Shown piece after piece: positions 10,336 to 21,763 of a stretch of 64,000 nucleotides of DNA (position 1 is its first letter; every line of letters starts with the position of its first letter). The notes under the pieces are model-generated. The model was not told the DNA's origin. It did no database searches and saw only the letters and a program-made list of their open reading frames with translations. The stretch is from Melanopsichium pennsylvanicum (lineage: Eukaryota > Basidiomycota > Ustilaginomycetes > Ustilaginales): assembly GCA_900208305.1 (NCBI GenBank), contig OAPG01000008.1, forward strand, positions 806,001 to 870,000. Reading direction: 5' to 3'. Both the position numbers and the translations under genes were made by a program.

Positions 10336-10714
10336 GCGATTCTCTCTCATCTCACCTCGAACTTGACGAACGCAATTAATTCGTTACCCATTGCGTTTCG
10401 AAGACTGTGTCTGTTCTGATGAAGACTGTGTCTGTTCTGATTGTTTTATAAGGAGTAGCGTACTGAACACGGTATCGTTAATGTTTACTATATTGTCATG
10501 ATGCGTGAATACTCTTGGTAGCTGCTCAGATTCCATTATGAGTAAAGTATAATAAAAAAGTGTGAGCCAGGCTTGGGGATGTTTGACTTTTTAAGCAACG
10601 CAATTTTTGATTTGGAAATATTTTGTTTCTTGATCTTCTCATCGTGACCGAAGTCTCACGGAGCGTCCGACGACCATCACCGACCCGCTCAATAAGCCGG
10701 TTGCACTCTCGACC
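10336..10714. other. Intergenic region between the peroxiredoxin and RRM genes
   Basis: A 379-base stretch in tandem orientation. It holds the 21-bp duplication and an AT-rich part that probably carries the peroxiredoxin poly(A) signal (AATAAAAAA near 10550). I see no gene. Confidence 0.5.
10400..10441. repeat. Perfect 21-bp tandem duplication
   Basis: The unit GAAGACTGTGTCTGTTCTGA plus T occurs twice head to tail (10400-10420 and 10421-10441), 64 bases after the peroxiredoxin stop, probably in the 3' UTR. It looks like a recent slippage duplication. Confidence 0.95.
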
Positions 10715-11791
10715 ATGGATGGCATATCTGAATCCATTCGGTCCGCACGCAATGCTTCCACCTCTCCGAGACGGATCATTCGCGACTCATCACAATCACC
10801 TGTCGCAACATCCGACAGAAGCACATCTGCGGGCCCCTCTCGTCAAATCCAACACGACACTCAACCTCATCCTCGTTATGCATCTCGATCTCGATCTCGA
10901 ACTCGGTCACGCTCACTCACGCCTTCCGATGCATCGATGTTATCCCGAACCCCATCTCCTCACTTACGCCGAAACGCACCCATCAGATCACCACCTTTAC
11001 CATTCTCCCCCTCCAGCGCCGCATACAGTACAGCTAAAACTGCACTTCGCGTAAACTACCTTACCTCTCACGTCAAGAAATCACACCTGCAACACATCTT
11101 TTCCTGGTATGGCGACGTGAAGCGCGTTCACTTGCATCCATCGTGCGCCAATGGTGGCCAAAGGGATAGTTGGGCGTATGTGATCATGGCAAATGTTGGT
11201 CAAGCTGCAAAGGCGGCATTGTACATGGATGGAGGTCAGATCGATGGTCAAGGTATTACTATAAAAACTTGTGAGGTGCCCAAAGATCTGCTCGAAGAAG
11301 AAGAAGAAGGAGGAGGAGGAGGAGGAGGAGGAGGAGGAGGAGGAGGAAAAGAAGCATCGTTGTCACGTAGGAGAAGGAGGGATAGAGAGGACGGCGAGAG
11401 GGATAGTAGGAGAAACAGTAGTGATAGGAATCGAGACGGTTGGGATCAAGATAGGAGGTGGAGTGGGTCTGGCTCTCAATGGTCTTCAAGGAGACAAGGA
11501 GATGGGATTGGTGCTAATGACTCGCGAGGAGTGCATCCAGAGAGACAGCGTATGTTGGGTGGAACAAATGATGCTCAAAGATCCAGACATGATATGAGTC
11601 GCGATGAGTATGATAATGATCGAAGAGGACCGCCTAGAAAGATGCGTCAGTGGGGACAGCGCGATGAACCACGATCACCACCACGATCACCCAGAATGCG
11701 AGCAGAGAGGTCCATGCCAAGGTCCATGTCACCACCGCCGCTCTGTAGGAGAAGGACCTCCGGCGCAAGGCGTCGTTCTCCTTCCTACTAG
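10715..11791 (+). CDS. RNPS1-like RNA-binding protein with one RRM and RS-type flanks
   Basis: This 358-residue protein has a single RNA-recognition motif at about residues 108-190 between arginine/serine-rich regions. The N-terminal part contains RS-type dipeptides (SRSRSRTRSRS). The RRM has an RNP2-like strand (ALRVNYLT) and an RNP1-like strand (SWAYVIMAN). Layout and order resemble RNPS1, a splicing and exon-junction-associated factor. After the RRM comes a Glu run, then a run of about 14 glycines encoded by a GGA repeat (about 11307-11348), then an Arg/Asp/Ser-rich tail ending in RRRSPSY. Such tails bind SR proteins and are phosphorylated. It is convergent with FIP1, another mRNA-processing factor. 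Splicing regulation in the nucleus is the likely role; orthology to RNPS1 specifically is moderate. Confidence 0.78.
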   Translation: MDGISESIRSARNASTSPRRIIRDSSQSPVATSDRSTSAGPSRQIQHDTQPHPRYASRSRSRTRSRSLTPSDASMLSRTPSPHLRRNAPIRSPPLPFSPSSAAYSTAKTALRVNYLTSHVKKSHLQHIFSWYGDVKRVHLHPSCANGGQRDSWAYVIMANVGQAAKAALYMDGGQIDGQGITIKTCEVPKDLLEEEEEGGGGGGGGGGGGGKEASLSRRRRRDREDGERDSRRNSSDRNRDGWDQDRRWSGSGSQWSSRRQGDGIGANDSRGVHPERQRMLGGTNDAQRSRHDMSRDEYDNDRRGPPRKMRQWGQRDEPRSPPRSPRMRAERSMPRSMSPPPLCRRRTSGARRRSPSY

Positions 11792-11801
11792 CCAGGCCCC
11801 T

Positions 11802-11821
11802 CCCCCCCCCCCCCCCCCCCC
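11802..11821. repeat. Poly-C tract of 20 bases
   Basis: An uninterrupted run of 20 cytosines lies 10 bases after the stop of the RRM gene. Such tracts are hard to sequence, so the exact length may be uncertain. Confidence 0.9.
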
Positions 11822-12071
11822 GCCCTTTCGCTTACTTTTCTTTCTCAACCCAAATGAACAGTACAGTAGGTACTGTCATTTTACTTTGCTCATGCACAAC
11901 CTGTACTCCACCGTCATGTATCTACAGTCAGTCAGCGCTTTCCAGAAGTCATCTCGATACACACATCCATGTGGGGTACCAACGGGATGCTCTGACGAGA
12001 TGTGTGTTCCTGTTCTTTTTCGACATACTATCGTGTGTGTGTGCATCTTTTCTTGGTTTGGTTTTCTCTTC

Positions 12072-13390
12072 TTAGCGCTTCTTCCTAGATCCACCTTTAC
12101 CACTCCTACTCGAACCGCCACCTTTCTTTGTGGCTGCCTTCGCGCTGGCATCCTCACCATCATCCCTATCTTCGGGAGCGCTCCTTTTCCTACTACCCCT
12201 ACTTGCGGCTGGACCGGTCGGAATCGATGGAGCATCGTCCAAATCTCTACCTGCCCTTCTCTCCGATCTCGCTTGACTCCTAGCCTCTCTCTCCCTCTCC
12301 CTTTCCCTTTCCCTTTCCCGTTCTTTCTCTGAAGATCGATGTGACGATGATTCACGATCTCCTCTCATATGCGAAGATGTTGACAATTCTCGTTCACGAT
12401 GCGAAGATCGTTTTGATCGACCTTTACCTGATGCACTGGTCTGCGATGCCGTTTCGTCGTTATCCCATCCCACCCCACCACCACTTTCTACGTCACCACC
12501 ACCTGTTGCGCGCTTCGAAGAGCGACTAGAGGAAGTACCACCACCCGCACCCCGCCTAGAACCATACCCTTCTTTGTTGTCCTTATTATTCCCATTGGCA
12601 CCATTTGAATCATGATGTTGTTCATGATGGTGATGATGATGATCAAACGTACCTTCCCTTCGACCAGCGCTTTTAACAGAACGTCGAGAAGGTGCACTAG
12701 GTGGACTGTCCCATCCACCCTTACCCTTCGTTTCTCCATCACCTCCACGATCCTTGTTATCCCACTCATCCCCTTCATCACCACCACCACCTCCGATACC
12801 AGCAGTGGCTCCATAATCCAAAAGATCTCCCGCGGCTCCAGCACCGTTGTCCCTATCGTTGTATCTCTTACCAGGATTTTTAGGTCCACTGGGAACATTG
12901 GGTGGAAGTGTCGGCGAGACAGCACGACCAGGACGAGACGTTTGACCGGAAGTGTTGTTGGCCGCCGCAGCAGCACGGCCTCGAATCGAGGTTCCCACTT
13001 TTGCTGCTCCTCCTACTCCTACTCCTACTCCTACTCCTGCTCCTGCTACAGCTCCAGCTCCAGCTCCAGCTCCTGCTCCAGCTCCAGCTACCGCTGGTCC
13101 GGAAGGTGCGGATTTGGTTGCACCAGGCTTGTTGGGTGCCGAAGGAGTCGTTGACTTCCTCGAAGAAGGACCGTCGGCAGTCGGCGTTCCAGCAACAGCC
13201 ATGGTGGAAGGATCTACCCCAGAAGCCGACAGGAAAGCAGACATGTCAGCGGGAGTCATCCCTGCCGTCATACCAGCAGGCCCTGTTGGATGCGCAAGGG
13301 GAGCATCGTTGGCCGGTGTTTCCTGTTTCACCTCGCGTGGCGCAGAAATCGGAGATGGGGGAACGTCCCATCCATGCGGACCATGATCAT

Positions 13391-13436
<46 letters not shown>

Positions 13437-14702
13437 TTGCTGTTGATGTTGCTGTTGATGTTGCTGTTGATGTTGCTGTTGATGCTGCTGCTGGTCATGG
13501 TGAGATTGCGGTGGATAGGGTGAATTCTGATTTTCCTGTTGGGCTTGAGGGAAAGGCGGGTTGCTGAAACCTCGCTGCGATGGATCGTTCCCAGGACCGC
13601 CGCTATTCGATTGTTGCCCTGGGAACATATTCGGTATCATCATGGGGTTCATGCCGGGTCTTGCATTTCCGCTCATTTGCGGCATCCCTTGAGGCGGCAT
13701 CGATGGCATGCCAGGCATAGGAGGCATTCCCATGCCAGCCATCATTGCCATCATTTGTTCCGGCGGCATCATTCCGTGTGGTGGCATGGGGGGCATCATA
13801 TTCATCATCTGCTGCATGTTTTGCATCACGTCTCCATTAGCACCCATGCCGTTTCCACCATTAAACATGTGACTCTCGGCATTCTTTCTCGCATCCGTCA
13901 TGCTCTCCTTCTTTCCCCTCCAAAGCGACCAAGATTCCTCGTTGAATCCATAGTTGAAATAGTCTGTGAGATCGGCACCATACCTGCGCCAGGGTTTGTC
14001 AGGAAGAGCGTCTAGGTCAATGTCAAAGATGTCTGTGGATGATGCCTCTTCTTCTTCGACGATGTCGCCTGGTTTCGGGTAGGCTCGATCTTCAGGGTCG
14101 GGGGAGAGGTTGAGTCTTGGTGCGGTGGATGGCACGCGTGGTGGAGGGCCTTCTGGGCCCAGCCCATCAGCTTCGATCGAAGTGGATGGTTTGATAGGGG
14201 GTGCACCAGGCGGACCTGGTTGGACGCCGAGGGAAGGGGTGCCAGGAGGTTGAGCGACAGCATCGGCAGTGGTAGGGCTAGCGTTGGGGTTGGCGGCAGC
14301 GAGAAGTTGAGAACGAGAAAGTGGAGTGTATTCGGATGTGAGGGTTGACTGAGGGCGTTGAGGGGTGGATTGATTGGGCAGAGGTCGGGTACCGGGTGCT
14401 CCTGGTCGAGGAAAGTTGCCTGGTCGAGCAGGAGGTTGCTGCGCTTCGATGCTGGCGTCGATGATGAATTCTATATCCGAATCCGAGTCCGAGTCGTCAT
14501 CATCGCCCTCATCCTCGTCTTCATCAGAGTTTCCATCGGAATTACACTCTTGAGCATCTTTGGCTGTGCTGTTGGTGTCTGCACCGGCCGATGCTTTTGT
14601 TTCGGAAGCGGGAATGCTTGTTGCACCATTTGTTGGACCGACGGATGTGATTGGGGCGGCTGGCTCGTCGCCGTAAAGGAAAGCGTCGTCGTCGTCGTCC
14701 AT
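12072..14702 (-). CDS. FIP1: Pre-mRNA polyadenylation factor FIP1
   Basis: This 876-residue protein contains the Fip1 motif at about residues 235-270: KPWRRYGADLTDYFNYGFNE, then ESWSLWRGKK. Fip1 bridges poly(A) polymerase to the cleavage and polyadenylation factor and binds U-rich RNA. The N-terminus is very acidic (DDDDDAFLYGDE and a long Glu/Asp/Ser block), as in yeast and human Fip1. After the core comes a Met/Pro/Gly-rich region (PPMPGMPSMPPQ), a glutamine run of more than 30 residues interspersed with His, an Ala-Gly/Val-Gly dipeptide repeat, a Gly-rich region with a His run, an Arg-Glu dipeptide repeat and a basic C-terminus ending GGSRKKR, suggesting a nuclear signal. It is much longer than yeast Fip1 (327 residues) because of these tracts. 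Convergent with the RRM gene. Confidence 0.92.
13390..13495. repeat. CAG/CAA repeat encoding polyglutamine in FIP1
   Basis: On the plus strand this reads as CTG/TTG units interrupted by ATG; on the coding strand it gives a long Gln run with regularly spaced His. It is probably length-polymorphic. Confidence 0.95.
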
Positions 14703-17700
14703 GATTGTTGCACAGTGGGGTTTTGTGCGATCTGAAGTCGAGAATGAATGTTGTTATAGATTGTCGTAGGAAGAGCAACGATATTTGAAGGTCTGAGCGT
14801 CGAAATGGCTTTTCGCATGTCCCCTTGTATTTGGTCGCAAGTCGACTTCAAAGTTCGACGGTGTTGCTTGCTTTGGTTGCTTTGGTTGCTTTGGTTGCTT
14901 TGGTTGCTTGGTTTGTCCCTCGCTTTTGCTGAAAATCGCATTCATCACATGGACTGTTACAGATCGGTTGTGTTGCCCTCTTTCTCTTTGGTATCGGCGA
15001 TCAGATTAGAGCTCTAACACGTACGACACAATATGCAAAGCTTTCGATCCACGAAAAGAGCAATATTTTATTGACGTGCGATAGCAAAGACTGTTGGATT
15101 TTTCGGTCGGGTGATCCAGAAACGTGCCTTGGCCAAGTGTCGCATCTTCGTGCCTCCTTCTCTTATCCTGTCGTTCTGTCGATACCCTCTCTCTCAGTGA
15201 TTGCAGAAGACGGATGCCGGCTCAGTCATGTATGCTCTGTATCGCAGCTTGTAATTGATGTTGGCCTAAGTTTGCGCTCGTGGAATTCATCCATGCAAGT
15301 CTATATCGTCGTTGTCTGGTCAAAATATCTAGCGAGCAGCCCGGAGCACACGACGATCTAAGTTTCTCTTTCGAATTGGACAACGACTACAACGCGTTCA
15401 TTCTGACCTGACCGTCGGGAGCTTCGAACGAGCTGGCAATCTACCATGTTTCAAGAGAGAACACAGGAGGCGGTGAGTCTAGCGACGAAAATCTTGGTTA
15501 CAAAATTTCGGATCCGTAGATGTTTAGGTACTGCCGGTATGTGCCCTTGACATTTTGCACGACGCGACGATCGCTTTTTTTTGCAGATGCCGACTGGAAA
15601 AGTCGCGGATCCGAGTGGAGAAAAGAGTTTTGGCCTGTACCGTAAAACACTGTACTGTAAATTTACTGTACTGCAATGACGTGGACCGGCTGAAATGAGA
15701 ATAATGAATTTACTGTACCAGAAAAAAAAGGAAAGTACATAATTAACAAAGCGTCGAAAAGGGCCCGCGCAAGGGATGGGGATGCAAGCTGTGAACCCTG
15801 GGGTCCAACCCGGGCTTGCGTGGCGTCAGGATCAACCGTCCCGCAAAATGTCAAAATTTAAAACACACTTGACTGATCGCATTTGTAGTAAACCAGCTCT
15901 AGTAGATTCATTGCATCTGCACACTCAAGCTATTGCGATGAGGGACGTTGTTGTGGCGAATCAGCTGTCTATCGAAAAATTTAGATCCCAATCTGACGCT
16001 TTCGAGTCAGGTCGTGTTTCCAAACCCGCTCTTGACTGGCTGGCAACCGAACCCAAAAGCGCATTTTGAATCTTTTGCTTTTCGATCCTGGGCTGCGTCG
16101 AATAATCTATAATTTGCCTCTTGCACAAAATTGGCGTGATACGCTATGTCCGTAATGTCCACGCAACGGAAGGGGCCAAATGAGTCAGGTGGGCTTTCAG
16201 TACTGCATGTACTCGGCGGAATGAGCCGAAGATCGAAGCACCAACACACAGCCGCCTTTGCTCCACTTTGCTGCGGCTCCTTGCCCATCTTCTGCTCTTC
16301 TACAGCTAGACTGCGTCCTGAATGACGGCTCTCCTGCCGACTTTCTAGACTCCCACTAGACGCGGGAAGCGCATACTCAAAAAAGATTTGCGATAAAAGC
16401 GTCATCTTGTGCGTCGTGCAACAGCTTTCTGGCCGCAGCAGGAGGGGTCATCAAAGCTCCGACTCAGCCTGACGCGAGATCGACGCAATTTCCCTAGCCC
16501 CGGCTAGCAGCTCCCAGAAGGCAGTTGACCAGTGTACATCTGCAATTCTTTCCACGACCATCGGTGAATGCCTCTCGTGCTCTGATGCCGACTCGGCCGC
16601 GCCCTTCAGAGCACCTGTCGTCTCACTTGATGCCCTTATTCTCCGCGTCTCGCCTTTGCGGGTATTGGGCCGCCCTCCAAAGCCTACCTGTGTGGCATAG
16701 TATCTTGACTCTTGAGACCGTTTGCTCAGAATCATTCTGTACTTTGCATTGAAACCCAACTGGAACGGACAGTGCCAGTAGCTCATTGTTGTCTAGAATG
16801 GTGCTGTATCAATCACGTATGAGATGTCAAGCTGAGAGTAATATGAAAGCCATTGCGACGACATGGTCCAAATGTTGCGTCGACTTAGGATGGGCGCGGC
16901 CATTGTTCCAGCGTGGAAAACGCAAGGGACCCCAGAACCTGTTTCCTTGCGCGGTCCGAAACAAAGGAAGAGAGGAGACGGGTTTGCCGTCCCCAACCAG
17001 AACCAGCAGAGAGAAAGGGAGGGGAAAAAATCATGGGAATAGCTAAGACTCGTTATGTGCCCCTCAACATTCTACCGCGCGCGCGACTTTGGATCCAAAG
17101 AATTGGGCGACACACCAGAGTCGATGGGGGAATGTCGAGGAAGCGAGAGAAAAAAAAAGGGTTTGACTGCCTTTTCGCTGCCTCGTGCTTGTCTCTCTGC
17201 TTGCAATTCGAATGTGTGGTGGCGACCATCGACAACTCCATCCAGCTTTCTCACCACCACCCCTTCACCTTCACATCAGGTCATTCTTCAGCTAGACTGA
17301 TGATCAACTAATTCACCATAACAATTTTGACACGACTTTAGTCGTCAACAACAACCGATCGCCTCTGGGCATCTACGCCACCAGCCTCCGATATCGCTAG
17401 GCTATTCTCTCTTCGCTTTTGATCAGCTTCATTCAGCTACAAACAATCCCAAACCCCTTCCGTCACTACCACTCTGACCCTTTTCGTCATCATCAAACAC
17501 CAAACATCAAACACATCAACCATTACTCTTCTGTTTCATTACCTGAAACATCACCCGTTATCTTTCATCGCATAACCACCAATCGCGCACCATCCTGCGA
17601 CCTTTGTCAGCTGTGCTTTGATTTGCTTCAACAACTACCATCCTACGTGTCAGTTTGGCTTTTATGCTGCGTATAATACATTCGCTCCATACAAAACCAA

Positions 17701-18454
17701 CTACAACCAGCAGCCTCGATTCCAGGCTCATTACCGCCTCCACAACTACGCTTTGCAGGCGTGTTACAGGCCCCATCACCAGCGGGACCAACTAACTGTG
17801 CGACTCCTCAAAGGTTCTGAGCGTCGTCAGCCAAAGCCGAACAGCATTTTCTCCCCTGCATTTAGCTTAAATTGGCAGCTTAGGCGATAGCCAGGCCAAT
17901 CGACATCTCAGCGCCCGTCGCGTTAGCGACTACCATTTCAGAACAATCTTAGCTCTGAAATAACCTTAGCTCCGCCCATTCTGGGTCTCAAGGCAGCCGA
18001 CATCGCTCTGCTATATCTTTCCCGCTTCCTCGCGACCCTTTCGCATCTCTGAAGCATCCTTCACCCAATCAACTCCCTCCTCCGACTCCGTCTCTCATCT
18101 CTGCGTAGTCGTAACGTTCTCTTTCAACCTTCGCCACGATCATCTGAGCCAAGGACAGTCCTTCATCAACTAGTCCTTCAACCGTCCTTGGAGAAATAGG
18201 TTACCAGCTTCTGCTACACAGTAGTACAGGTAGCTCCCTCTCACCAGCGCAAACTCCATTTTGTCGGCGTCCGATCCGTTACGCCCGCGCTCTTCTGATC
18301 GTATCCCCCAGGCTTCGTCTCTCTTCCGCTCTCGTCATCACCCGAAACCGATACCTACTACTACATACCAGCCTCTGCGCACAACGGCCCTATTTCTCGA
18401 TTCTTTTTTCTACATCGCTGCGACCCTCTTTCGTAGGCAGCAACTCACTCATCG
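14703..18454. other. 3.75-kb gene-poor region upstream of WC-1
   Basis: No ORF here has recognisable family features. The part next to FIP1 should hold its promoter and a four-copy 9-bp repeat. At 15653-15717 three TACTGTA words are clustered. From about 17200 to 18450 the plus strand is pyrimidine-rich with few G residues, which suits a long 5' leader of WC-1. Short ORFs at 15776-16069 (plus), 16007-16405 (minus) and 16451-16786 (minus) overlap or are adjacent and show no domain. A non-coding RNA cannot be excluded by eye. Confidence 0.55.
14872..14907. repeat. Four perfect copies of a 9-bp unit
   Basis: The unit TTTGGTTGC is repeated four times without mismatch, about 170 bases upstream of the FIP1 start (FIP1 is on the minus strand). 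Confidence 0.93.
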
Positions 18455-21400
18455 ATGATGTCCGATACTTTCGATTTTGACGCTTTCATCTCTTCACCCT
18501 CTCAGGGAGAGGCAGCCAACCCTATCAATGCCACCAACCCAGCAGCCACTGGCCCGTCCATCACTACCGTCAGCCTCGGCAATCCAATCAGCACCAATGG
18601 TGCAACTCAAATGAGTGGCGGCAACGCATCGCTGCTTGGTCCTGCCAATGACATGGTCTCCTCCTTCTCGGATCAAGGCATGATGAACAATGGCGGCCTC
18701 GACATGATGGGCGGCTCAGCTCTGATGAGTCAGTCCAATTCGCTCATGTATGGCAGCAACTACGGCGAGTCGTTTGGCAACGACCTCATGGACTCTTGGG
18801 ACATGGGCAATGCTGCCAATGCGGCCATCAGCGCCCCCTCTTTCGACTTTCGCAACGCTACTTCCGAGCCTTCTTCCAATGGCGACGGTGCCAACGGCTT
18901 GAACGGCGGGGTCGCTAATGCTCAATCTCAAGGCGCACAGATTCCCATCTCCACCATGCCAATGGTCTCGCGTCAAGGCGCGAGTGCTTCTGAGAACGGC
19001 GCAAAGCGCGACATCACTGCTTCGTATCGCGACCAGATTGCTGCTCACCACTCGCATCTCATGAGCACCAGCACTGCTTCCGGTGCCACCTCTAGCCGTA
19101 GCACCTCTTCTATCCCGCGTGTCTCGACTTTTAAGAGGAAGCCTCCGCCGATGAACCGCGGCATCACCGCTCCCAATACTGCCAAAGCCAACCTCAGCTT
19201 GCAAGAGCGTCGACGCCTGTCGCGACAGGCAGCCAAGCAGGGCGCCAACATGATGCCGCCCCAGCAAGGCTTCCCTGTCACTCCTCAGAATGCAACCACA
19301 CAAGGCGTGGGTAGCTTCACCCCCATCGCTGGTCGAGGCGCAAAACGAGGCTTGAATGGCGACGCGGGTCAGATCAGCAGTACCTCCCAGCAACCCATGC
19401 CAATGCCCTCGCGCAGTGTTTCGTTCATGAACGATTCGTCGGGCTCGTCCGTTTCGTCGTACAGCTTGTCTCCGCAAAAGATGCTTGACAGCCGCTCAAA
19501 CAGCTTCATGCAATTCGGTGCTGGTGCTGGTGCTGGTGCTGGTGCTGGTGCTGGTGCTGGTGCTGGTGCAGACAGCGCGGGCAGTCTTGGTGCGCCTTCG
19601 TCGGTGTACCAGGGCAATTTCAACACCACGTCGGGCGAAGCCGTGTCGACTTCAAACAAGTATTCGACCTCGGGTGTGGACGTTCTCGGCATTCTTTCGC
19701 GCGCCATTACTCGTCCCAACCCAAGCATTGGTCTCGGACCTGTGGACCTGTCGTGCTCCTTTGCCATCTCAGACGCTCGCCATCCCGAACAGCCACTCAT
19801 CTATGCTAGCGAGACCTTTTGTCACCTGACGGGATACACACTGCACGAGATCCTGGGTAAGAATTGCCGCTTCTTGCAATCCCCTGGTGTGCCCTTGGAG
19901 GCTGGCGCCGAGCGTCAGCACACGGACAACCGTGCCGTTGAGCATCTCAAGCGTCACTTGACCGGCTTCCGCGAATGCCAGGCCAGTCTCATCAACTACC
20001 GCAAAGATGGAAGTCCCTTCATCAATCTGGTTACCGTCGTGCCCGTGTCGTGGTCGGATCCTTCTCAGGTGGACTTCCTCGTCGGATTTCAAGTCGATCT
20101 GGTGGAGCAGCCCGGTGCTATTCTCGAGCGCAAAGAGGATGGCTCATACCTCGTCAACTATCGATCCGTCAACGACCCTCCCCCTTCGGCCATCCTTGGC
20201 TCCGAAGAGATGGTCAAGGATGCCGATGCTGAGGCTTCCAAGCAAGCTGCCATCGCCGCCGATATACTGGATCTTATTCATGGTGTCGGCCCTTGCGATG
20301 CCAAGCAGTGGTCGCGAGTGCTCCTCGAAAATTCGCACGACCTCATCTTTGTGCTTTCGCTCAAAGGAACCTTTTTGTACGTTTCACCATCCATTGAGCG
20401 CATCCTCGGCTACACGGCCGAGGAAGTGATTGGCAAATCGGTTTCGGAATTCTGCCATCCCAGCGATGTCGTTCCCGTCTTCCGCGAGCTCAAGGACTCC
20501 ACAAGCAATGCCAGCATTGCTGCGGCTGCTTCACGCAACCTTCGAACAGAAGGCATCGCCAATCCGTTGACAAAGGGCGGTGGAGGCCAAGCAGGACCGC
20601 GCGTCAACCTGATCTTCCGTATGCGTCACAAGCGCGACGGTCACCGATGGATCGAGAGCACTGGCAAGCTGCATCTCGAGCAAGGCAAGGGGCGCAAGGT
20701 CGTCATCTCGAGCGGTCGGCCTCGCCCCGTGTACAACCTGGCGTGGGAGCATGTTCGTCGCGGTGCCGAGTCAGCTCAGCCTTCCTTCTGGTCAAAGCTC
20801 TCGATCGATGGTATCTTCCTCAGCACAACGGGTCCTGTCGCCGAAGTTCTCAACTGTGACAGCAAGGATGTCTTTGGTCGCCACATGCTCGAGGTGACCA
20901 ATTACGAAGCTGCGCCATCGCTGCTGCAGGCGCTGCGTAGTAGTCAGGCCATGAGCGTTTCGCACTTTATGGGCGATGGCGTGCGCAACACTATACCCGT
21001 GTTCACGTCGTTCTACCCTTCATCTGCTGCTGCGGGTCCTGCACTGCCTACCGTCTTTGTGCACGTACAACGTGCATCGCCGGAGAGCTCGTGGATGATC
21101 CCCAACGTAGCCTATCCCAAGGGCGGTCCGCAACCCGCGTTCGATGCCACCGGTACCAGCGTCGACTCGCTCAGCTCGGTATTTGCCGAATTGTCCACGT
21201 ACCGCAGTAGCTCGTGGGTGTTTGAGATGCATCAGCTCAAGAACGTGAACCGTCGTCTCAAGGATGAGATTCGTGCTCTTCGTCGCCAGTCGAGGGATCA
21301 CCTCGCTGCCGGTGCTCAAGGCTTGCCTGCCAACGGTGTCAAGCTCTCCACGCCACAGAGTCCGATCGTGGTTGGCGGACGCCGACGCAGCGGTCCCATA

Positions 21401-21763
21401 GACCCATCGCTGTTCGTGAATGGTCAAGGCGTTCCAGTGCCTCATATCCATGCATCAAGCCCCATCAGGCGTCGTCCAGATCACGGCCATGGTCATCGTC
21501 AACATCTGCGACCTTCGGCCACGCTGCAGTATCTTCATGCCGGCAGCTCGACGGATCGCGGGAGCAGCAGTTCTTCGAGCTCCGAGATCTCGCCGTTTGG
21601 CCAACGTGCTCCGAGCGAACGCCGTTCCGGATCTGGCGATGCTTCGGATGAGACTGCAGCCACGACCACATCTTCGGGCAACACGTCTGAAAAGGACGGA
21701 TTTCGTCACGGCAGTGGAACGGGAAGTGGCAGTGAGAGTCGTCGCAACTCGAGCTCTACATGA
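18455..21763 (+). CDS. WC-1: White Collar-1 blue-light photoreceptor and transcription regulator
   Basis: This 1102-residue protein has the domain order of fungal WC-1. The N-terminal 400 residues are Ser/Asn/Gln/Met-rich (activation-type) and include an Ala-Gly repeat at about 354-371. The LOV domain (about 428-545) carries the canonical flavin-binding motif GKNCRFLQ at 467-474; Cys470 is the residue expected to form the photoadduct with flavin. A second PAS domain follows at about 625-690 (DLIFVLSLKGTFLYVSPSIE), and a third PAS-like segment near 780 (FWSKLSIDGIFLSTTGPVAE). The C-terminus is Ser/Arg/His-rich and has no CxxC pairs, so no GATA zinc finger is visible; basidiomycete WC-1 proteins are known to lack it and to rely on the partner WC-2 for DNA binding. 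The first of two adjacent ATGs is used. Nuclear light sensing is the expected role. Confidence 0.95.
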   Translation: MMSDTFDFDAFISSPSQGEAANPINATNPAATGPSITTVSLGNPISTNGATQMSGGNASLLGPANDMVSSFSDQGMMNNGGLDMMGGSALMSQSNSLMYGSNYGESFGNDLMDSWDMGNAANAAISAPSFDFRNATSEPSSNGDGANGLNGGVANAQSQGAQIPISTMPMVSRQGASASENGAKRDITASYRDQIAAHHSHLMSTSTASGATSSRSTSSIPRVSTFKRKPPPMNRGITAPNTAKANLSLQERRRLSRQAAKQGANMMPPQQGFPVTPQNATTQGVGSFTPIAGRGAKRGLNGDAGQISSTSQQPMPMPSRSVSFMNDSSGSSVSSYSLSPQKMLDSRSNSFMQFGAGAGAGAGAGAGAGAGADSAGSLGAPSSVYQGNFNTTSGEAVSTSNKYSTSGVDVLGILSRAITRPNPSIGLGPVDLSCSFAISDARHPEQPLIYASETFCHLTGYTLHEILGKNCRFLQSPGVPLEAGAERQHTDNRAVEHLKRHLTGFRECQASLINYRKDGSPFINLVTVVPVSWSDPSQVDFLVGFQVDLVEQPGAILERKEDGSYLVNYRSVNDPPPSAILGSEEMVKDADAEASKQAAIAADILDLIHGVGPCDAKQWSRVLLENSHDLIFVLSLKGTFLYVSPSIERILGYTAEEVIGKSVSEFCHPSDVVPVFRELKDSTSNASIAAAASRNLRTEGIANPLTKGGGGQAGPRVNLIFRMRHKRDGHRWIESTGKLHLEQGKGRKVVISSGRPRPVYNLAWEHVRRGAESAQPSFWSKLSIDGIFLSTTGPVAEVLNCDSKDVFGRHMLEVTNYEAAPSLLQALRSSQAMSVSHFMGDGVRNTIPVFTSFYPSSAAAGPALPTVFVHVQRASPESSWMIPNVAYPKGGPQPAFDATGTSVDSLSSVFAELSTYRSSSWVFEMHQLKNVNRRLKDEIRALRRQSRDHLAAGAQGLPANGVKLSTPQSPIVVGGRRRSGPIDPSLFVNGQGVPVPHIHASSPIRRRPDHGHGHRQHLRPSATLQYLHAGSSTDRGSSSSSSSEISPFGQRAPSERRSGSGDASDETAATTTSSGNTSEKDGFRHGSGTGSGSESRRNSSST
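19519..19568. repeat. GGTGCT hexamer repeat within WC-1
   Basis: About eight in-frame GGTGCT units encode alternating Gly-Ala ahead of the LOV domain. FIP1 has a similar dipeptide tract built from related hexamers. Confidence 0.93.

Noticed and set aside
15776..15840. GC-rich stretch that looked like a tRNA T-arm (GGGGTCCAACCCGGGC)
   Set aside because: No matching acceptor stem, D-arm or anticodon stem could be built on either strand, and the T-loop lacks the TTCGA core.
18716..19477. 253-codon ORF antisense to WC-1
   Set aside because: Inside WC-1, with Arg/Ala/Gly-rich composition and no domain.
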